NCBI GenBank assembly: GCA_033558025.1
Contig: JAUCEF010000001.1
Coordinates: 1,798,001-1,862,000, forward strand
Source: Phytophthora sp. 'mugwort'
Lineage: Eukaryota > Oomycota > Peronosporomycetes > Peronosporales > Peronosporaceae
Direction: 5' to 3'
Length of the DNA stretch: 64,000 bases
Positions 32,301 through 42,249 of this stretch are shown piece after piece (within the stretch, counting starts at the first letter, position 1; each line of letters begins with the position of its first letter). Under the pieces are notes generated by a model. It did no database searches, was not told where the DNA came from, and saw nothing but the letters and a program-made list of their open reading frames with translations. The position numbers and the translations under genes are program-made.

Positions 32301-32568
32301 AATCACCGAAGCTTCATTAGGTGAAGCGAATGGAGACACGGAAAACTCAGTAAGGCCAAAAATTGCTGGGGCTACACCAGTACTAGCAGATCGCCCTATA
32401 CCAAATGATACAACAATTAATTCCCCGCCATCAAACGATGCACTAAGATTACCAGAAACGGAGCAAGTCAGCGAAGTCGGCGTCACAGCTGAACAACCAG
32501 GGACTACGCCCGAAGATGCTCAACCTACAAGACGATCAACTGACGAGCCACCACAGCAGGACAGCTGA
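29394..32568 (+). CDS. IQ-motif and B-box zinc finger coiled-coil protein
   Basis: Three exons, join(29394..29477, 29541..30151, 30195..32568), 1022 aa. Intron 1 (63 bp, GTAGGA..TGGCAG) and intron 2 (43 bp, GTGTGT..TTTTAG) both keep the frame, and joining them makes consecutive IQ motifs. IQ motifs: ATCIQAGFRGFRWRKKQ (8-24), AVTKLQALQRGRFTRREF (30-47), ARLIQRCWRAV (about 135) and AMTIQRYARGMQGRKYAREV (about 592). A coiled coil (about 525-595) precedes a B-box-like finger, CEECGDQRAVLECQQCEESL...CPICWVHVH (about 630-671). The last third is Ser/Glu/Thr-rich and probably disordered. IQ motifs bind calmodulin or myosin light-chain-like proteins. Similar architecture occurs in oomycete flagellar or cytoskeletal proteins, but the role is unknown. 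Confidence 0.8.
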
Positions 32569-32817
32569 AAAATGTTGCCGCAGAGCTCCCTCAAGACCTG
32601 TAAAGTACCAGCATAAACATTGAAAAACAGCGCTGTATACAGATTCACTTCGCCAAACAGCAGAAACGAGCGAGGCGGCGGGGCCGGTCAGCTGCTAAAT
32701 ATCTACGTTAGCCGTCGATCACCCTTGCTGCGTCTTCCTCTTCAGCAGCACTACTGCGTCTAGCTGTTAGTCACCACCTTCTAAATGCGTCTCCTCACGT
32801 AAATCGCCGTTGAGCAA

Positions 32818-33795
32818 TTAAGCACAAGCCTCGTTGGACGCCTTGGCGGCCTTCTCCGCGTCTTTCTCTTCCAGCACCTTCTTAAAGCGGTTCACTTGCG
32901 AGGCAAAAGCCTGATTGCATTTCTCAGAGAAGGGCATGCGCATGTCGTAAGCGTCCTCTCCGTCAGCGTAGTAGCCCTTTTCAATGTCGTACACCCTGCA
33001 GCAGCACGAGCAGCACAATTTAATATTCTTTATCCCCAACACCTCTTCTGCAACCTCGACATAACAACACATACTGGTACTTGAGCGTCTTGCGGTACAA
33101 GTGGATGGCCGCGACGTTGCCCTCACGGACGTGCAGCGACACGTACTCGGCTCCAAAACTCTCCACCATGGCGCGCTCTTCATCACAACAACGGTACATT
33201 AATTGGTGAGCCAAAGGCCTTAACTTGTGGTCGTGCAAGTAACTTGAAGACGTACGGGCAGCCTTCATGAGCTTTGTAGCGAGGCCGCACTTCCGGTGCG
33301 TGCGCAGCACCGCCAGCGACGTGATGTGGCCGTGGGGCACCGAGGCCTCCTCCTCCCTGCAGCGCAACAACACAGAGAGGTTCATCAGTCACACTGAAGC
33401 TGAATGTATAATTTCACCCTGCGTCCTGCTCACGTACATCTTAGCCAGCACGTAGCCGACGATCTTGCCGCCGCGTTCCTCGGCCACGTAGAGCAGCTGA
33501 GGCCACGTCATGATGTGGTAGTAGTAGTACTTCATCTGGTAGTTCTCCGGCAGGCACCAGAGGTTGGAGTTCTGCACCTGCAGCAGGTCATCCGCCTACA
33601 ATAATCATAAGATCAAAGAGGGAGATACCAGAATCAATCATCACGTCAAGCCTACGTCCAATTTCGCAGACAAACTGGATGCGCGGCGCGCCACGGAATA
33701 TGCCCAGACCCCCGTCTGATGAATGCAGCGCCATAGCCTACATCCCCCACTATGCTGCACAGCTCACGCACCGTCGCATTACGGATCGACACCAT
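32818..33795 (-). CDS. NAA10: N-alpha-acetyltransferase 10 (NatA catalytic subunit)
   Basis: Five exons, complement(32818..32995, 33075..33177, 33256..33356, 33438..33595, 33772..33795), 187 aa. Introns of 79, 78, 81 and 176 bp all have GT-AG ends; the third in transcript order ends in an unusual GAAG. The joined protein starts [20 protein letters not shown] and continues [15 protein letters not shown], then [41 protein letters not shown] (acetyl-CoA loop), [24 protein letters not shown] and [12 protein letters not shown], which is NAA10 end to end. It acetylates N-termini exposed by Met removal, at the ribosome with NAA15. A charged tail (about 130-187) follows the GNAT domain. It converges on the IQ/B-box gene and diverges from the NELF-B gene, 300 bp away. 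Confidence 0.95.
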
Positions 33796-34095
33796 ATTAT
33801 ACTGTGCTCGTTTCTAGGTCAATGAGATCGCGCTTTGAATTGTGGATGGCCCTGAGGGTGTGCATTTTCAGTGCGGAATCATTGTAAGTACGAGTCTCCC
33901 AGTTTGCTATAAACTTCAAGTCAAAACATGCACTCTGTCAATTTCGCACTGGGGCGCCGTTGCGCGCGCTGCTCCTAGCGGTTTAGTATTGAATTTCCCC
34001 TCTCCCCCGCAAGTCCAAGCCAGTCGCCGTCCAAGACTTCCCAGCCAGCGCTAGGCCCCAGGCCCCTGCCCATTCTCCAATAACGCTACACTAGG
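33796..34095. promoter_or_regulatory. Divergent promoter of NAA10 and NELF-B genes
   Basis: The 300-bp spacer serves both genes. Minus-strand CTCATTGACC (about 33816-33826) lies about 27 bases before the NAA10 ATG. Plus-strand GCCCATTCTCCAATAA (34068-34083) matches the oomycete Inr/FPR consensus at 13 of 16 positions and lies just before the NELF-B ATG at 34096, giving a very short 5' UTR. These are motif matches only. Confidence 0.5.
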
Positions 34096-37000
34096 ATGCA
34101 GAGCAGCATGAGCGAGGCAGCGGGCGATGCTCTGAAGCTACGGCTCAAGCTTAAGCTGCCGCGCTCGATGTCCGTGTCCTCTGTGGCCGAGGAAGCGCAC
34201 AAGAAGCTGCTGATCGGCGCGCGGGGCGGTGCCGCCGTCAAGGAGCTGCTGAGCACGGCGCCTAACATTGAGGTGGCCATCCGGGACTTCCAGGCGGCCC
34301 ATGGTGTCGCGGAGGCCCACGCACAGCTCTTTGCCCGCACGAAAGAGAGCAAAAGGAAGGAGCATCTCACGACCTTCACTCCGGCAGTACAGCTGCTGGA
34401 TCTGCTTCAGGTGCCGCGCTCCAGCATGTACCAATCGCTCTTGGAGCATATGAAGAAGGAGATGCTGCTACGCATTGCAGACTTGCCGCAGAGCGAACTG
34501 CCTAGAGTGCTGGAGCAGACCTTTCCGTACATTGAGTTCCGAGAGCTTCGAGCCATCCCGATCGCGGTATTGGCCAGACAAGAAGACACACCGGAGCTGT
34601 ATCTACGCGAGTTGACGGAGAACCGACGAATTCTCGCCGAATTGCCAGTGCATGTGAGGAGGAAGATCCTGCAAGTGGATAAGAGAGAGCTGCAGCTCCT
34701 CGTGGAGGAGTGTACGCGCGAATATGTGACCGAACAACTGGAGTGGTATCTCAATCATCCGACGTCGGGATCCGCGACGACCCATCGCTCAATGTCGAGG
34801 AGGAACAGCAATAATAGCATGCGCACTGGTAACCACAACAGGAAGCGCAGCCTAGATGATTTGGCAGGTGGTAATTTGTGGAACGTATTAAGTCACGTTC
34901 CATCTTCAGCTGATACTGATGGATCGTCATCATTATCGTCTGGGCTTAGTGGAGAGCGACGTCCCTCGCACTCTAGAGACGAACGCCGACGTAATAACCC
35001 GTCCCTCATGAAGCTAGTGGAGATGCTGGGTGACTCAGAGTCGCTATACCTTTCGACACTGGAGATCTGGCGAAGTTACGTGGTTGCTGCGAAAATTCCC
35101 GGTACTGCCACGAATAATCATCCGAAAGAATATGTGGACTATGTACCACTTCTTGGAGCGATGCGCAGTGATCTCGCCAACCTACAGCGTGACAAAACAA
35201 CGCCACTTCTGCGAACTGATCCGCTACACAAGTTCATTTGGTTTTTAGATCGTGCATTAAAGAACCAGACTCTAGAGATCGCTCAGCTTCACGAACTACT
35301 AGGATTTATTGGCCGACTACGTACGTCGGACCTGCCGCCCAACAAGAAGTTCCGCAAGAAAAGTGGTGCCGAGGAGGAAGAGGAAAGTTTTGAAGTCGTG
35401 TTAGGACCACCGCCTGTGGACGAACTTCTCGCTGTGCTCGACAAGATCGCAAAAATTGATGCGCGGTTGATTTTCGCTGAACCAGTGCCGGATGATGTAC
35501 CGAAATATCGAGAGATTATTAGCGACCCCATGGACTTGTCAATGATGCGGAGAAAAGCCAAACGCGGCAAGTACAAAACACTGGACGCATTTGTGACCGA
35601 CTTTAATCTTATGATCCGCAACTGTATGACATTCAACCCGGACACGACTATTTTTTACAAGGAAGGAAAGCGCATTGGCAAGCGTGGAAACGAGCTGATA
35701 GAGCGAAATGCCGCAGCTTTGCGTGGCGAACCTCAGCGAATCCGCACTAAGAAACGCCGCAAGACCGGAAGCGGCCCCACAAGCGAGGCTCTTAGCATGC
35801 TCACAAGTTCTGGTGTTGTGACGATCAAGGACTTCGGTGATGTTGACCAGTCGGGGATGATTCCGGAAGGCATATGCGATGAGCTGTTGGCAGATGTGGC
35901 TCTCGTTTTGTCGGATCCGCTTGTAAAACAGCTTATATGCGATGCACTTATGCAGAACCTAGTGGTGTGCTGGCAGCGGAAAGAGCTACCTACGGACAAC
36001 CTGATCTGCCGTGCGCTTGTTCAACTTCTTCAGATTGGTAACCCATCTAGTGTACGCCGCATGATTCGGAAGCAGGACTTCGTACTGCGTGCTCCGCAAG
36101 TAGTAACTATGCGTGTTGTGCTGCCCCTATTGCTGCGCACGATGGTTGGATTTCATGTGTACTATGCGTTTCCCGCTGGATTCCAGCGTGATTTAAAGAC
36201 AAAAGCGAGGGAAGACGTCTTGAGTGCCACGCTGTGGGAAAACGTGCTGCGCGCAAGCTCAACTATTCGCGCCATGGTCAAGTCGTTTGCCGTGCAATGC
36301 CTGGTAGACCACCAAATTGAAACGGGGTCGCAGCTGCTGCATCATTTGTTTGCGGCTGAGGAGGAAACGCTTCTGCGGGATCGTGTTTTGCTCCATTCAG
36401 TAGCAGAAGTCGTGCTGGAGCAGGTAAAGTTGGCCGCCGCGAGCACTAGCAGCAGCAACACTATTGATGGTGGGTCGAGTTCTGCTGAAAATGGTGAGGT
36501 AACGATGACACTGGGCGAGCAGTTGCAATCTTTGCCAATATGGAAGCAGATCTTCGACTGTTTCTTTGTGGACGTCCTCGGGAAGCGTATCCAGGCGGCA
36601 AAGGAAGCGACTGGATCTGTTGTGCATTTTGATGATGGTGCGGTTGAGTCGGTTGAGTCGGTTGAGGAGGAGTACGACACCACTGTCTCGGGCGAAACAC
36701 CATCGAAGAAGCGCAAGCGACAACATGCGATTAAAAGTTTTCCAACTCCAATATTTCACGAGAAAACATTGATGATGCTGTCGTCGTTATTCGCTATTAT
36801 CGAAAAAGGGGGATCTACAGCAGGAAGTGACGCGATGATCACTTCGTATCTAACGAATACTTTGGGCGTCTTGCGTACCCACTGCTCGTCATTGGAGGAA
36901 TTTAATGCTCTGTGGGATAGCACTGTGTTCTCTGAGTGCCGGCAGTTCTACGAGCCAATGTTATCTAAGTGCCCTACCGTGCAAAAAAAGTTGTTTGCTG

Positions 37001-37851
37001 TATTATCGTCGGATGTGAAGACTGAAGCTGTTACAGTGCAAATGCGAAAAAGTGAGCCTGCGGTCGTCGTTGCGAAGACGCAAGATGGCACCTCAGACAT
37101 GAAGTTACAAGATACTATCACAGATGAAAAGGTAACGGATGTGACTGTCAAGTCGGAAGGCGCTGACGAAGAAGCCAAGCCTGAAGATAGCAATGGCTCT
37201 ATTCCCGAAGGGAGTAGACTCGCTAATGAGGAAGCAAGCACAGCTGTCAAAGATGAAGCTGCTGCCTCCAGCGCTGATAACAAGGTTGAAGAGGCTAGCT
37301 CTGCTGTCGAAATGGGCAATGACAAGACACCTGAGGGTACAAAAAATAGCAAAGCAGTTGACAACTCCACTGCAAGCGCGGATGCTGTTGCTGTCCATGA
37401 CAATGTGGAAAGTAATGACGTTGCTGTCAACACTGAAAATGCGGAGACAGATGTCGATTCTATGGCTACTGCTGCTGAGAACAACCAAGAAAACAACGAC
37501 ACTGATGTGAAGATGGAAATGGTCGAAGAGGAAGCTATATCCAGTGTATTTACGACGGAACACAACGTTAGTGGTGCTTCTATGGACGCTCCTGGTGGTA
37601 GTTCTTCTGAAGTCTACCCTGCAATAACACCAACGGCGAAGAACAGTAGCGGATCTACGGCTGCAGCTACATCCCAAAATGGGGAACAAAATGGCGGAAC
37701 TGTTGATACAGACAATAATACTGATGTTTCTGTTGATACCACCGACACACAGAACCAAGTTGCTGTAGAGCCGACTGTGAAGACTAAAAACGCCGGGAAA
37801 GAGGAAACACAACTGATTGTAGAAGAAGAAAAGGAGGCGCCCGAGACGTAA
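34096..37851 (+). CDS. NELFB: NELF-B (COBRA1) with embedded bromodomain
   Basis: 1251 aa, one exon. Residues about 55-215 and 295-425 follow NELF-B/COBRA1: TPAVQLLDLLQVPRSSMYQS, ELPRVLEQTFPYIEFRELR, LPVHVRRKILQVDKREL, then LMKLVEMLGDSESLYLSTLE and TDPLHKFIWFLDRAL. After a short acidic linker a complete bromodomain occupies about 438-542: PVPDDVPKYREIISDPMDLS is the ZA loop and NCMTFNPDTTIFYKEG holds the acetyl-lysine-binding Asn (N514), closest to the BRPF/BRD7-9 group. NELF-B similarity resumes at about 600 (VLSDPLVKQLICDAL) and continues through helical segments to about 960. The last 250 residues are acidic and disordered. NELF holds RNA polymerase II at promoter-proximal pauses; the bromodomain should tie this subunit to acetylated chromatin (inference). 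The human protein (about 580 aa) has no bromodomain. Confidence 0.85.
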   Translation: MQSSMSEAAGDALKLRLKLKLPRSMSVSSVAEEAHKKLLIGARGGAAVKELLSTAPNIEVAIRDFQAAHGVAEAHAQLFARTKESKRKEHLTTFTPAVQLLDLLQVPRSSMYQSLLEHMKKEMLLRIADLPQSELPRVLEQTFPYIEFRELRAIPIAVLARQEDTPELYLRELTENRRILAELPVHVRRKILQVDKRELQLLVEECTREYVTEQLEWYLNHPTSGSATTHRSMSRRNSNNSMRTGNHNRKRSLDDLAGGNLWNVLSHVPSSADTDGSSSLSSGLSGERRPSHSRDERRRNNPSLMKLVEMLGDSESLYLSTLEIWRSYVVAAKIPGTATNNHPKEYVDYVPLLGAMRSDLANLQRDKTTPLLRTDPLHKFIWFLDRALKNQTLEIAQLHELLGFIGRLRTSDLPPNKKFRKKSGAEEEEESFEVVLGPPPVDELLAVLDKIAKIDARLIFAEPVPDDVPKYREIISDPMDLSMMRRKAKRGKYKTLDAFVTDFNLMIRNCMTFNPDTTIFYKEGKRIGKRGNELIERNAAALRGEPQRIRTKKRRKTGSGPTSEALSMLTSSGVVTIKDFGDVDQSGMIPEGICDELLADVALVLSDPLVKQLICDALMQNLVVCWQRKELPTDNLICRALVQLLQIGNPSSVRRMIRKQDFVLRAPQVVTMRVVLPLLLRTMVGFHVYYAFPAGFQRDLKTKAREDVLSATLWENVLRASSTIRAMVKSFAVQCLVDHQIETGSQLLHHLFAAEEETLLRDRVLLHSVAEVVLEQVKLAAASTSSSNTIDGGSSSAENGEVTMTLGEQLQSLPIWKQIFDCFFVDVLGKRIQAAKEATGSVVHFDDGAVESVESVEEEYDTTVSGETPSKKRKRQHAIKSFPTPIFHEKTLMMLSSLFAIIEKGGSTAGSDAMITSYLTNTLGVLRTHCSSLEEFNALWDSTVFSECRQFYEPMLSKCPTVQKKLFAVLSSDVKTEAVTVQMRKSEPAVVVAKTQDGTSDMKLQDTITDEKVTDVTVKSEGADEEAKPEDSNGSIPEGSRLANEEASTAVKDEAAASSADNKVEEASSAVEMGNDKTPEGTKNSKAVDNSTASADAVAVHDNVESNDVAVNTENAETDVDSMATAAENNQENNDTDVKMEMVEEEAISSVFTTEHNVSGASMDAPGGSSSEVYPAITPTAKNSSGSTAAATSQNGEQNGGTVDTDNNTDVSVDTTDTQNQVAVEPTVKTKNAGKEETQLIVEEEKEAPET

Positions 37852-38232
37852 TGAGCGTGCTGGGCACAATAGTAAGCTTCCGTTTTGTTTTCATTTCAAT
37901 CCCACAGCAGCCACAATCAGTTGCTCGTTGCGAACGCGGCATATTTCCGTTGTTGCAGTACCCGCACCCGTTTACGCGAGAACGAGTACTATAATAGTAG
38001 TGGTAGTAGTAAAGTATCAATAGTAGCTGCGGTACTTCCCTTAGATTCAACTGAGCAGCAACGTTAGCCGCAGAGATACTACTGGTAGTACAAATAACGG
38101 CAGTGCGTTTTGCGCACTTGCCGCACTGTCAAAGCAAATGCACATCGAGCGTCGAAAACGCCATCCAACACACTGTGCAAGGATCATGCCCAAACGGGAA
38201 TCGGTGCTTACTTACAACCTATACGTCTAAGA

Positions 38233-38279
<47 letters not shown>

Positions 38280-38643
38280 GATCATACAACAACTCATTTA
38301 TATCTTCATCTATAAAACAAAACAATTCGATGATGAGGTCGCAAAGCTGATCTTGTGCTTAGTGTGTATTAGAATTTCTGTCGTGCATGTGTCGGGTCAA
38401 ATACTACGCTCAAGCTCGCGCAACATGGCGTTGGGTTGTCAAGCAAAGTGCACTACATATTCCCAACATACATTGTAGCCGCCGTCCGTACGCTAATGTA
38501 GACAAACCCAGCCCAAAAGTAATAAAAGAAATACACTACATTATCAACAACATCCAAACAAGCTAAAATCGACATACTGAACGTAGCATCTGTCTCGACG
38601 CCAAACTGTCCGCGTCGATTACCGATACACGAATCTTTGCCGC
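37852..38643. other. Convergent intergenic region with microsatellite
   Basis: About 790 bp between the 3' ends of the NELF-B gene and the transporter gene. No coding frame is supported. It holds short TAGTAG-type repeats near 37990-38030 and the GATA/GA microsatellite listed next. Confidence 0.6.
38231..38277. repeat. (GATA)n-(GA)n microsatellite
   Basis: Four GATA-type units run into about 15 GA units. It lies in the spacer between two converging genes and is a likely length polymorphism. Confidence 0.9.
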
Positions 38644-40080
38644 CTATAAACTGTACATCCGGATCTTCAAGAAGATGGCGGAGACAAAGAAGCCCAGAGC
38701 GGACATGACACCGCCCAGGAAGACTGGCAGCTTGTAACCGAGCGAGGTATTGACGATTGCAGCACCAATAGCGTAATTGAGGAGCTGGCCGAAGCAGTTG
38801 GCCGAGTTCAGTGCACCGACGTATATGCCGATGTCCACGTCCTCGCCCATCACGTGAATGATGACCGGCACAATACAGGAGAACCAGATTGAAGAGGTCA
38901 TGCCCGTAATGGCAACAACGAATACGTCGAAGCTCTTGCTACTGGTCCAGGCCATAACCATCAGGAACATCTGCGGGATGGTCGAGATCGTGAGCACCCA
39001 CTTGAGGCCAAACTTACTCACTAGGAATGGGATACACCAAGAGTAAACGTAGCCCACAATGTTGTACAGCAGGTCGGCAGTCCCGCCAGCAAGGCCGACA
39101 CCGTCGTTGTAGGCGGTCTGAGCGTCTGAGCAAGGGTTGCAGCTATCAGCGTTGGCAGCCGAACCACCATACACCTCAAGGCCGAAGAACTGTCCCTTGT
39201 TACCGTTATAGGCCGTGTAGCCGTACTGCACGAAGAAGAAGCCAACGCCGTACACCACAAGCACACCGGGCAGCGTTTTGACGCCGAGGTATACCGAGTA
39301 AAAGGCATCGTTGACCTGGACCCACGGCGACGACTTCTCCACCTTGCTGGGGTCGAGTGGGGTTTCGTGTGCGCAGACGCAGGCGACAGTTACACAGACG
39401 ATCATGATGACGGACAGCGTGCCCATGAACCAGTGCATCGACTTGTAAGCAGCCCCGAAGGCATCAATATACACAGCAATGACAATGGATCCGAGCGTCG
39501 ACCAGGCCTGTCCGAGAGCTGCACCGGTCGTCTGACGGTCACCGGCAAAGTCAGCAACGAGAAGCATGGCCGGGGTCTGGACAATGTTAACAGTAATGTC
39601 CATCCAGGCGTAGAAGATTATTGTGAAGACGGACGTCCATGTACGGTCGGTCTCGCCTTCATCACCGTTACCGTGATCACCAAGAGCGTCACCAATTTCG
39701 CGTGTGTAGCCCATAGCAATCCAGCAGATGACACTGAGGATACCGGCGACGACGAGGTAAGGGCGGCGACGTCCAAGACGAGAAGTGGTGCGGTCACTGA
39801 AGACGCCAATGCTGGGGCCAACAATAACACCGACGATGGGGCCAATGAACTGCGTGAGCTGGACAGCGGAGTTGGGCAGCATCGTCGACAGGTACGGGCC
39901 CAGAGCGGCCCATTGCGCCGACCAGGCCATCTGAATAGCCATACGCGGCATCGACACGGCGAGCAGCAACCAGATCGACGGGTGCGGCAATGGCTCGTCG
40001 TTGCCGGTTCCGGTTACGGAGCCAGGCTTGGGCGAGGCGTGTGCCTCGTAGCCGGGGGTACCAGCCTCAACATCCTTCAT
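38644..40080 (-). CDS. GPH-type sucrose-transporter-like MFS protein
   Basis: 478 aa from ATG 40080 (MKDVEAGTPGYEAH). The frame is open to a TTG at 40170, but a strong initiator motif lies inside that extension, so the ATG at 40080 is the start. About 12 hydrophobic segments are visible, the first near LPHPSIWLLLAVSMPRMAIQ. The cytoplasmic loop between helices 2 and 3 carries SDRTTSRLGRRRPYL (about 95-109), the RxGRRRP signature of the glycoside-pentoside-hexuronide family that includes plant SUT/SUC proton-sucrose symporters. ETDRTW, WMDITVNIVQTPAMLLVADF and the C-terminal NSANCFGQLLNYAIGAAIV also fit. It should import a disaccharide or similar solute at the plasma membrane; substrate is inferred. 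A damaged C-terminal paralogue lies at 46329-46538. Confidence 0.88.
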   Translation of the reverse strand: MKDVEAGTPGYEAHASPKPGSVTGTGNDEPLPHPSIWLLLAVSMPRMAIQMAWSAQWAALGPYLSTMLPNSAVQLTQFIGPIVGVIVGPSIGVFSDRTTSRLGRRRPYLVVAGILSVICWIAMGYTREIGDALGDHGNGDEGETDRTWTSVFTIIFYAWMDITVNIVQTPAMLLVADFAGDRQTTGAALGQAWSTLGSIVIAVYIDAFGAAYKSMHWFMGTLSVIMIVCVTVACVCAHETPLDPSKVEKSSPWVQVNDAFYSVYLGVKTLPGVLVVYGVGFFFVQYGYTAYNGNKGQFFGLEVYGGSAANADSCNPCSDAQTAYNDGVGLAGGTADLLYNIVGYVYSWCIPFLVSKFGLKWVLTISTIPQMFLMVMAWTSSKSFDVFVVAITGMTSSIWFSCIVPVIIHVMGEDVDIGIYVGALNSANCFGQLLNYAIGAAIVNTSLGYKLPVFLGGVMSALGFFVSAIFLKIRMYSL

Positions 40081-40139
40081 GGTGTTTGTAGTCGTGAGCT
40101 CGGACGTATCAGAAGGAGTGGTGGTATGCGGTGGAAAGC

Positions 40140-40155
40140 CAATTGAAGAATGAGC
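40140..40155 (-). promoter_or_regulatory. Oomycete Inr/FPR core promoter of transporter
   Basis: On the minus strand this reads GCTCATTCTTCAATTG, matching the published oomycete initiator plus flanking promoter consensus GCTCATTYYNCAWTTT at 15 of 16 positions. It predicts a transcript start about 70 bases before the ATG at 40080 and rules out translation from the upstream TTG. Confidence 0.75.
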
Positions 40156-40170
40156 AGTGCAGGCTTGCAA

Positions 40171-42247
40171 AGGCTAGGCTAGTGGGAGTGCATATTATGG
40201 CCCATAACGCTCGGAATGAACAAGAGGAGAGACAGTGGAGACCTTGACGTTAGTTTGGTCGCGGCTCCAGATGGGGAGAGAATTTATGTGCAACGTTAGA
40301 TGGTGCCTGCGGTGCTGGCGTTCCACTTTTTTGCGGGAATTTCTGTCAGCGGTACAGTACAGTAGTGTCCCCAAGCAAAGGAGTCGGCTATGGCCTCAGC
40401 AACTCGCATTTGACAAAAACTTTGGAGGTTTGCTGGTATTTTAGTGAGCGCTGTTTGGCGTTCCTGAGGCTTAAACGTGAAACCTCAGTAGCCACTGCAG
40501 CTTTGTCTTTACTTTACCCCCACACCTCGCTACTGCATTTTGCAGCCCAAATCCTGAGGACGACCCTTGCCTGTAATGCGATGCGAGCATTTTTCTAGCT
40601 GGCGATCAGGTTTGTGTGGAGGCGCTTCAACACTTCAACTTGAAGTTTTTGGTCTGGAAGCAAATCCGGCGCGCAGTGGCCGTCACTGTGGGCGACGGAC
40701 GATGCCGTTCAGGTGAACAAACACAAACCAGAGGCTTTTGGGTCGGCGGTACCTGTCCGGCGGTCTTTCTTTACTTGCGCACTCAGCGTGGAACCACAGT
40801 ACTGTACGATACAGTACATATACTGTGCAGTAAATGAAGTATACCGCAGTGACTTTGGTGCTAATACTATTTGCGGTTAGCTACATGCCGATTACAGAAT
40901 CTACACTACTATCCATCATCCCGATCGTCCCTACGAGTTGATTTATCCCCCCCGCCATTGCGGACCCCCCCCCCACCACCACCACACCACGCTTACAGGT
41001 TACAACCACGAGGAAAGGCGCAGTGAGCGCTCTTCGTTCGGTCGGACGATGCGTTGCTGGACTTAATACTTACAAGACGCATCACTTAGCGGCGTGCCTG
41101 ACGCTGCAGGGATTGTGAATCACAATGCGATGGCCTGATGGACAGCCAGCTTTACTGAGCATTTGCCCAATCGTTTGGCACTCGCTACAAGGCGTCAATG
41201 GTGCGGGTTCAAGTGATCTGTTCTCCTACAGGCTCAGCTGGGCGACGGTGTGCTATATTCGCCCGCGCCAAGTTTTTTTTAATTTTTTCTAATCGACTCT
41301 ATATACATATCGAGCATGCCTAACGTACTCTGAGTAGGCGACCGCCGACTGCTGGGAGTCCGATGAATGCCAGTGTCTTGCGGTCAATCGATTGCGATCG
41401 AGTCGTGTGCGCCATTCTTGCAAATTAGCACGACGCCCACTGACTCCCAGACAGAAGCAACATCGCACAATACCGACACGGCCGAAAGATGTAACCACTT
41501 AGCCTAAGGCGTGCAAGTCAACGTGCATTGCAGAAAAGGGAGATCACAAACAATTAAAGACAGGGAACATTTTGAATTTCAAATCACCCCAAAAGATGCC
41601 AGCTGAGCGAATTCCACTCCGGCTGACGAACCGCTATACATGTAGACTAGCGACTGTCAGGCGCACCTTTGCCGGCCGGCTGGAATATCGTTATGTGCAT
41701 TTGCGCTCGTGCTCGAACTCGGCCACACCACTTTCCACGGGTCAGGCGCATAGACCACCTGTGCGAGACAAAGCAATCTTCACTGAAGATTCTTCAGCGC
41801 TTATGCTTGGAGGGAGCGCCGGCGCTCCCTTGGTGCGCAGCACGAGGGCATCCATCTTCTACAGGTTAAGGGCTTAAGACGACAATACTGCAGCGACGTG
41901 CAGGGGATGCTGGATGGGTTAGACTTGCTCAATGTGGTGGCCGCCAAGTCAATGGTAGCGCCGTACTAAGTATGCGAGAAGTGCTTTCCGCTCAGGTCAG
42001 CCTGTAATCCGATTGGTAAAAAAGTATGTCGATTTTTTTCAAGTCAAACTTTGTCGATATATTTTAGCAGTCTACGTTAAACTTAGACAATGATCACACC
42101 TTCCCGCTGGTTACATCTTTCCGCCGATGTCGGTAGTCATTGCTATCATAGAAATGCGACTTGGCCTTTTCCAGGCATTGATTTATCAACTTTTGCCAAA
42201 CGATGCTGGTGGTTTTAGTTCTGTTTGAGCTTTGAACGAAAACTGAT
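40171..42247. other. Gene-free region upstream of transporter
   Basis: About 2 kb with no supported gene. It contains C-rich homopolymers (40947-40953 and 40975-40984) next to CCA repeats, short open frames of under 105 codons, and a 20-bp palindrome listed separately. The sequence is probably decayed transposon material; no family was recognised. Confidence 0.5.
41811..41830. repeat. Perfect 20-bp palindrome
   Basis: AGGGAGCGCCGGCGCTCCCT is its own reverse complement with no spacer. It lies in a gene-free stretch and could be a target-like or foldback relic. Confidence 0.9.
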
Positions 42248-42249
42248 TA

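Noticed and set aside
29394..33795. U12-type introns in genes near CENATAC
   Set aside because: All nine introns that I could define have ordinary GT-AG donors (GTGCGT, GTACGT, GTAAGT, GTATGT and similar) without the ATATCCTT-like donor.
36948..37869. Two long minus-strand frames opposite the NELF-B tail
   Set aside because: They mirror the repetitive acidic codons of the NELF-B C-terminus and give Ser/Phe-rich low-complexity protein.
39367..40146. 259-codon plus-strand open frame
   Set aside because: It lies exactly opposite the transporter gene and is Asp/Gly/Thr-rich and low in complexity, as expected for an antisense shadow of membrane-protein codons.
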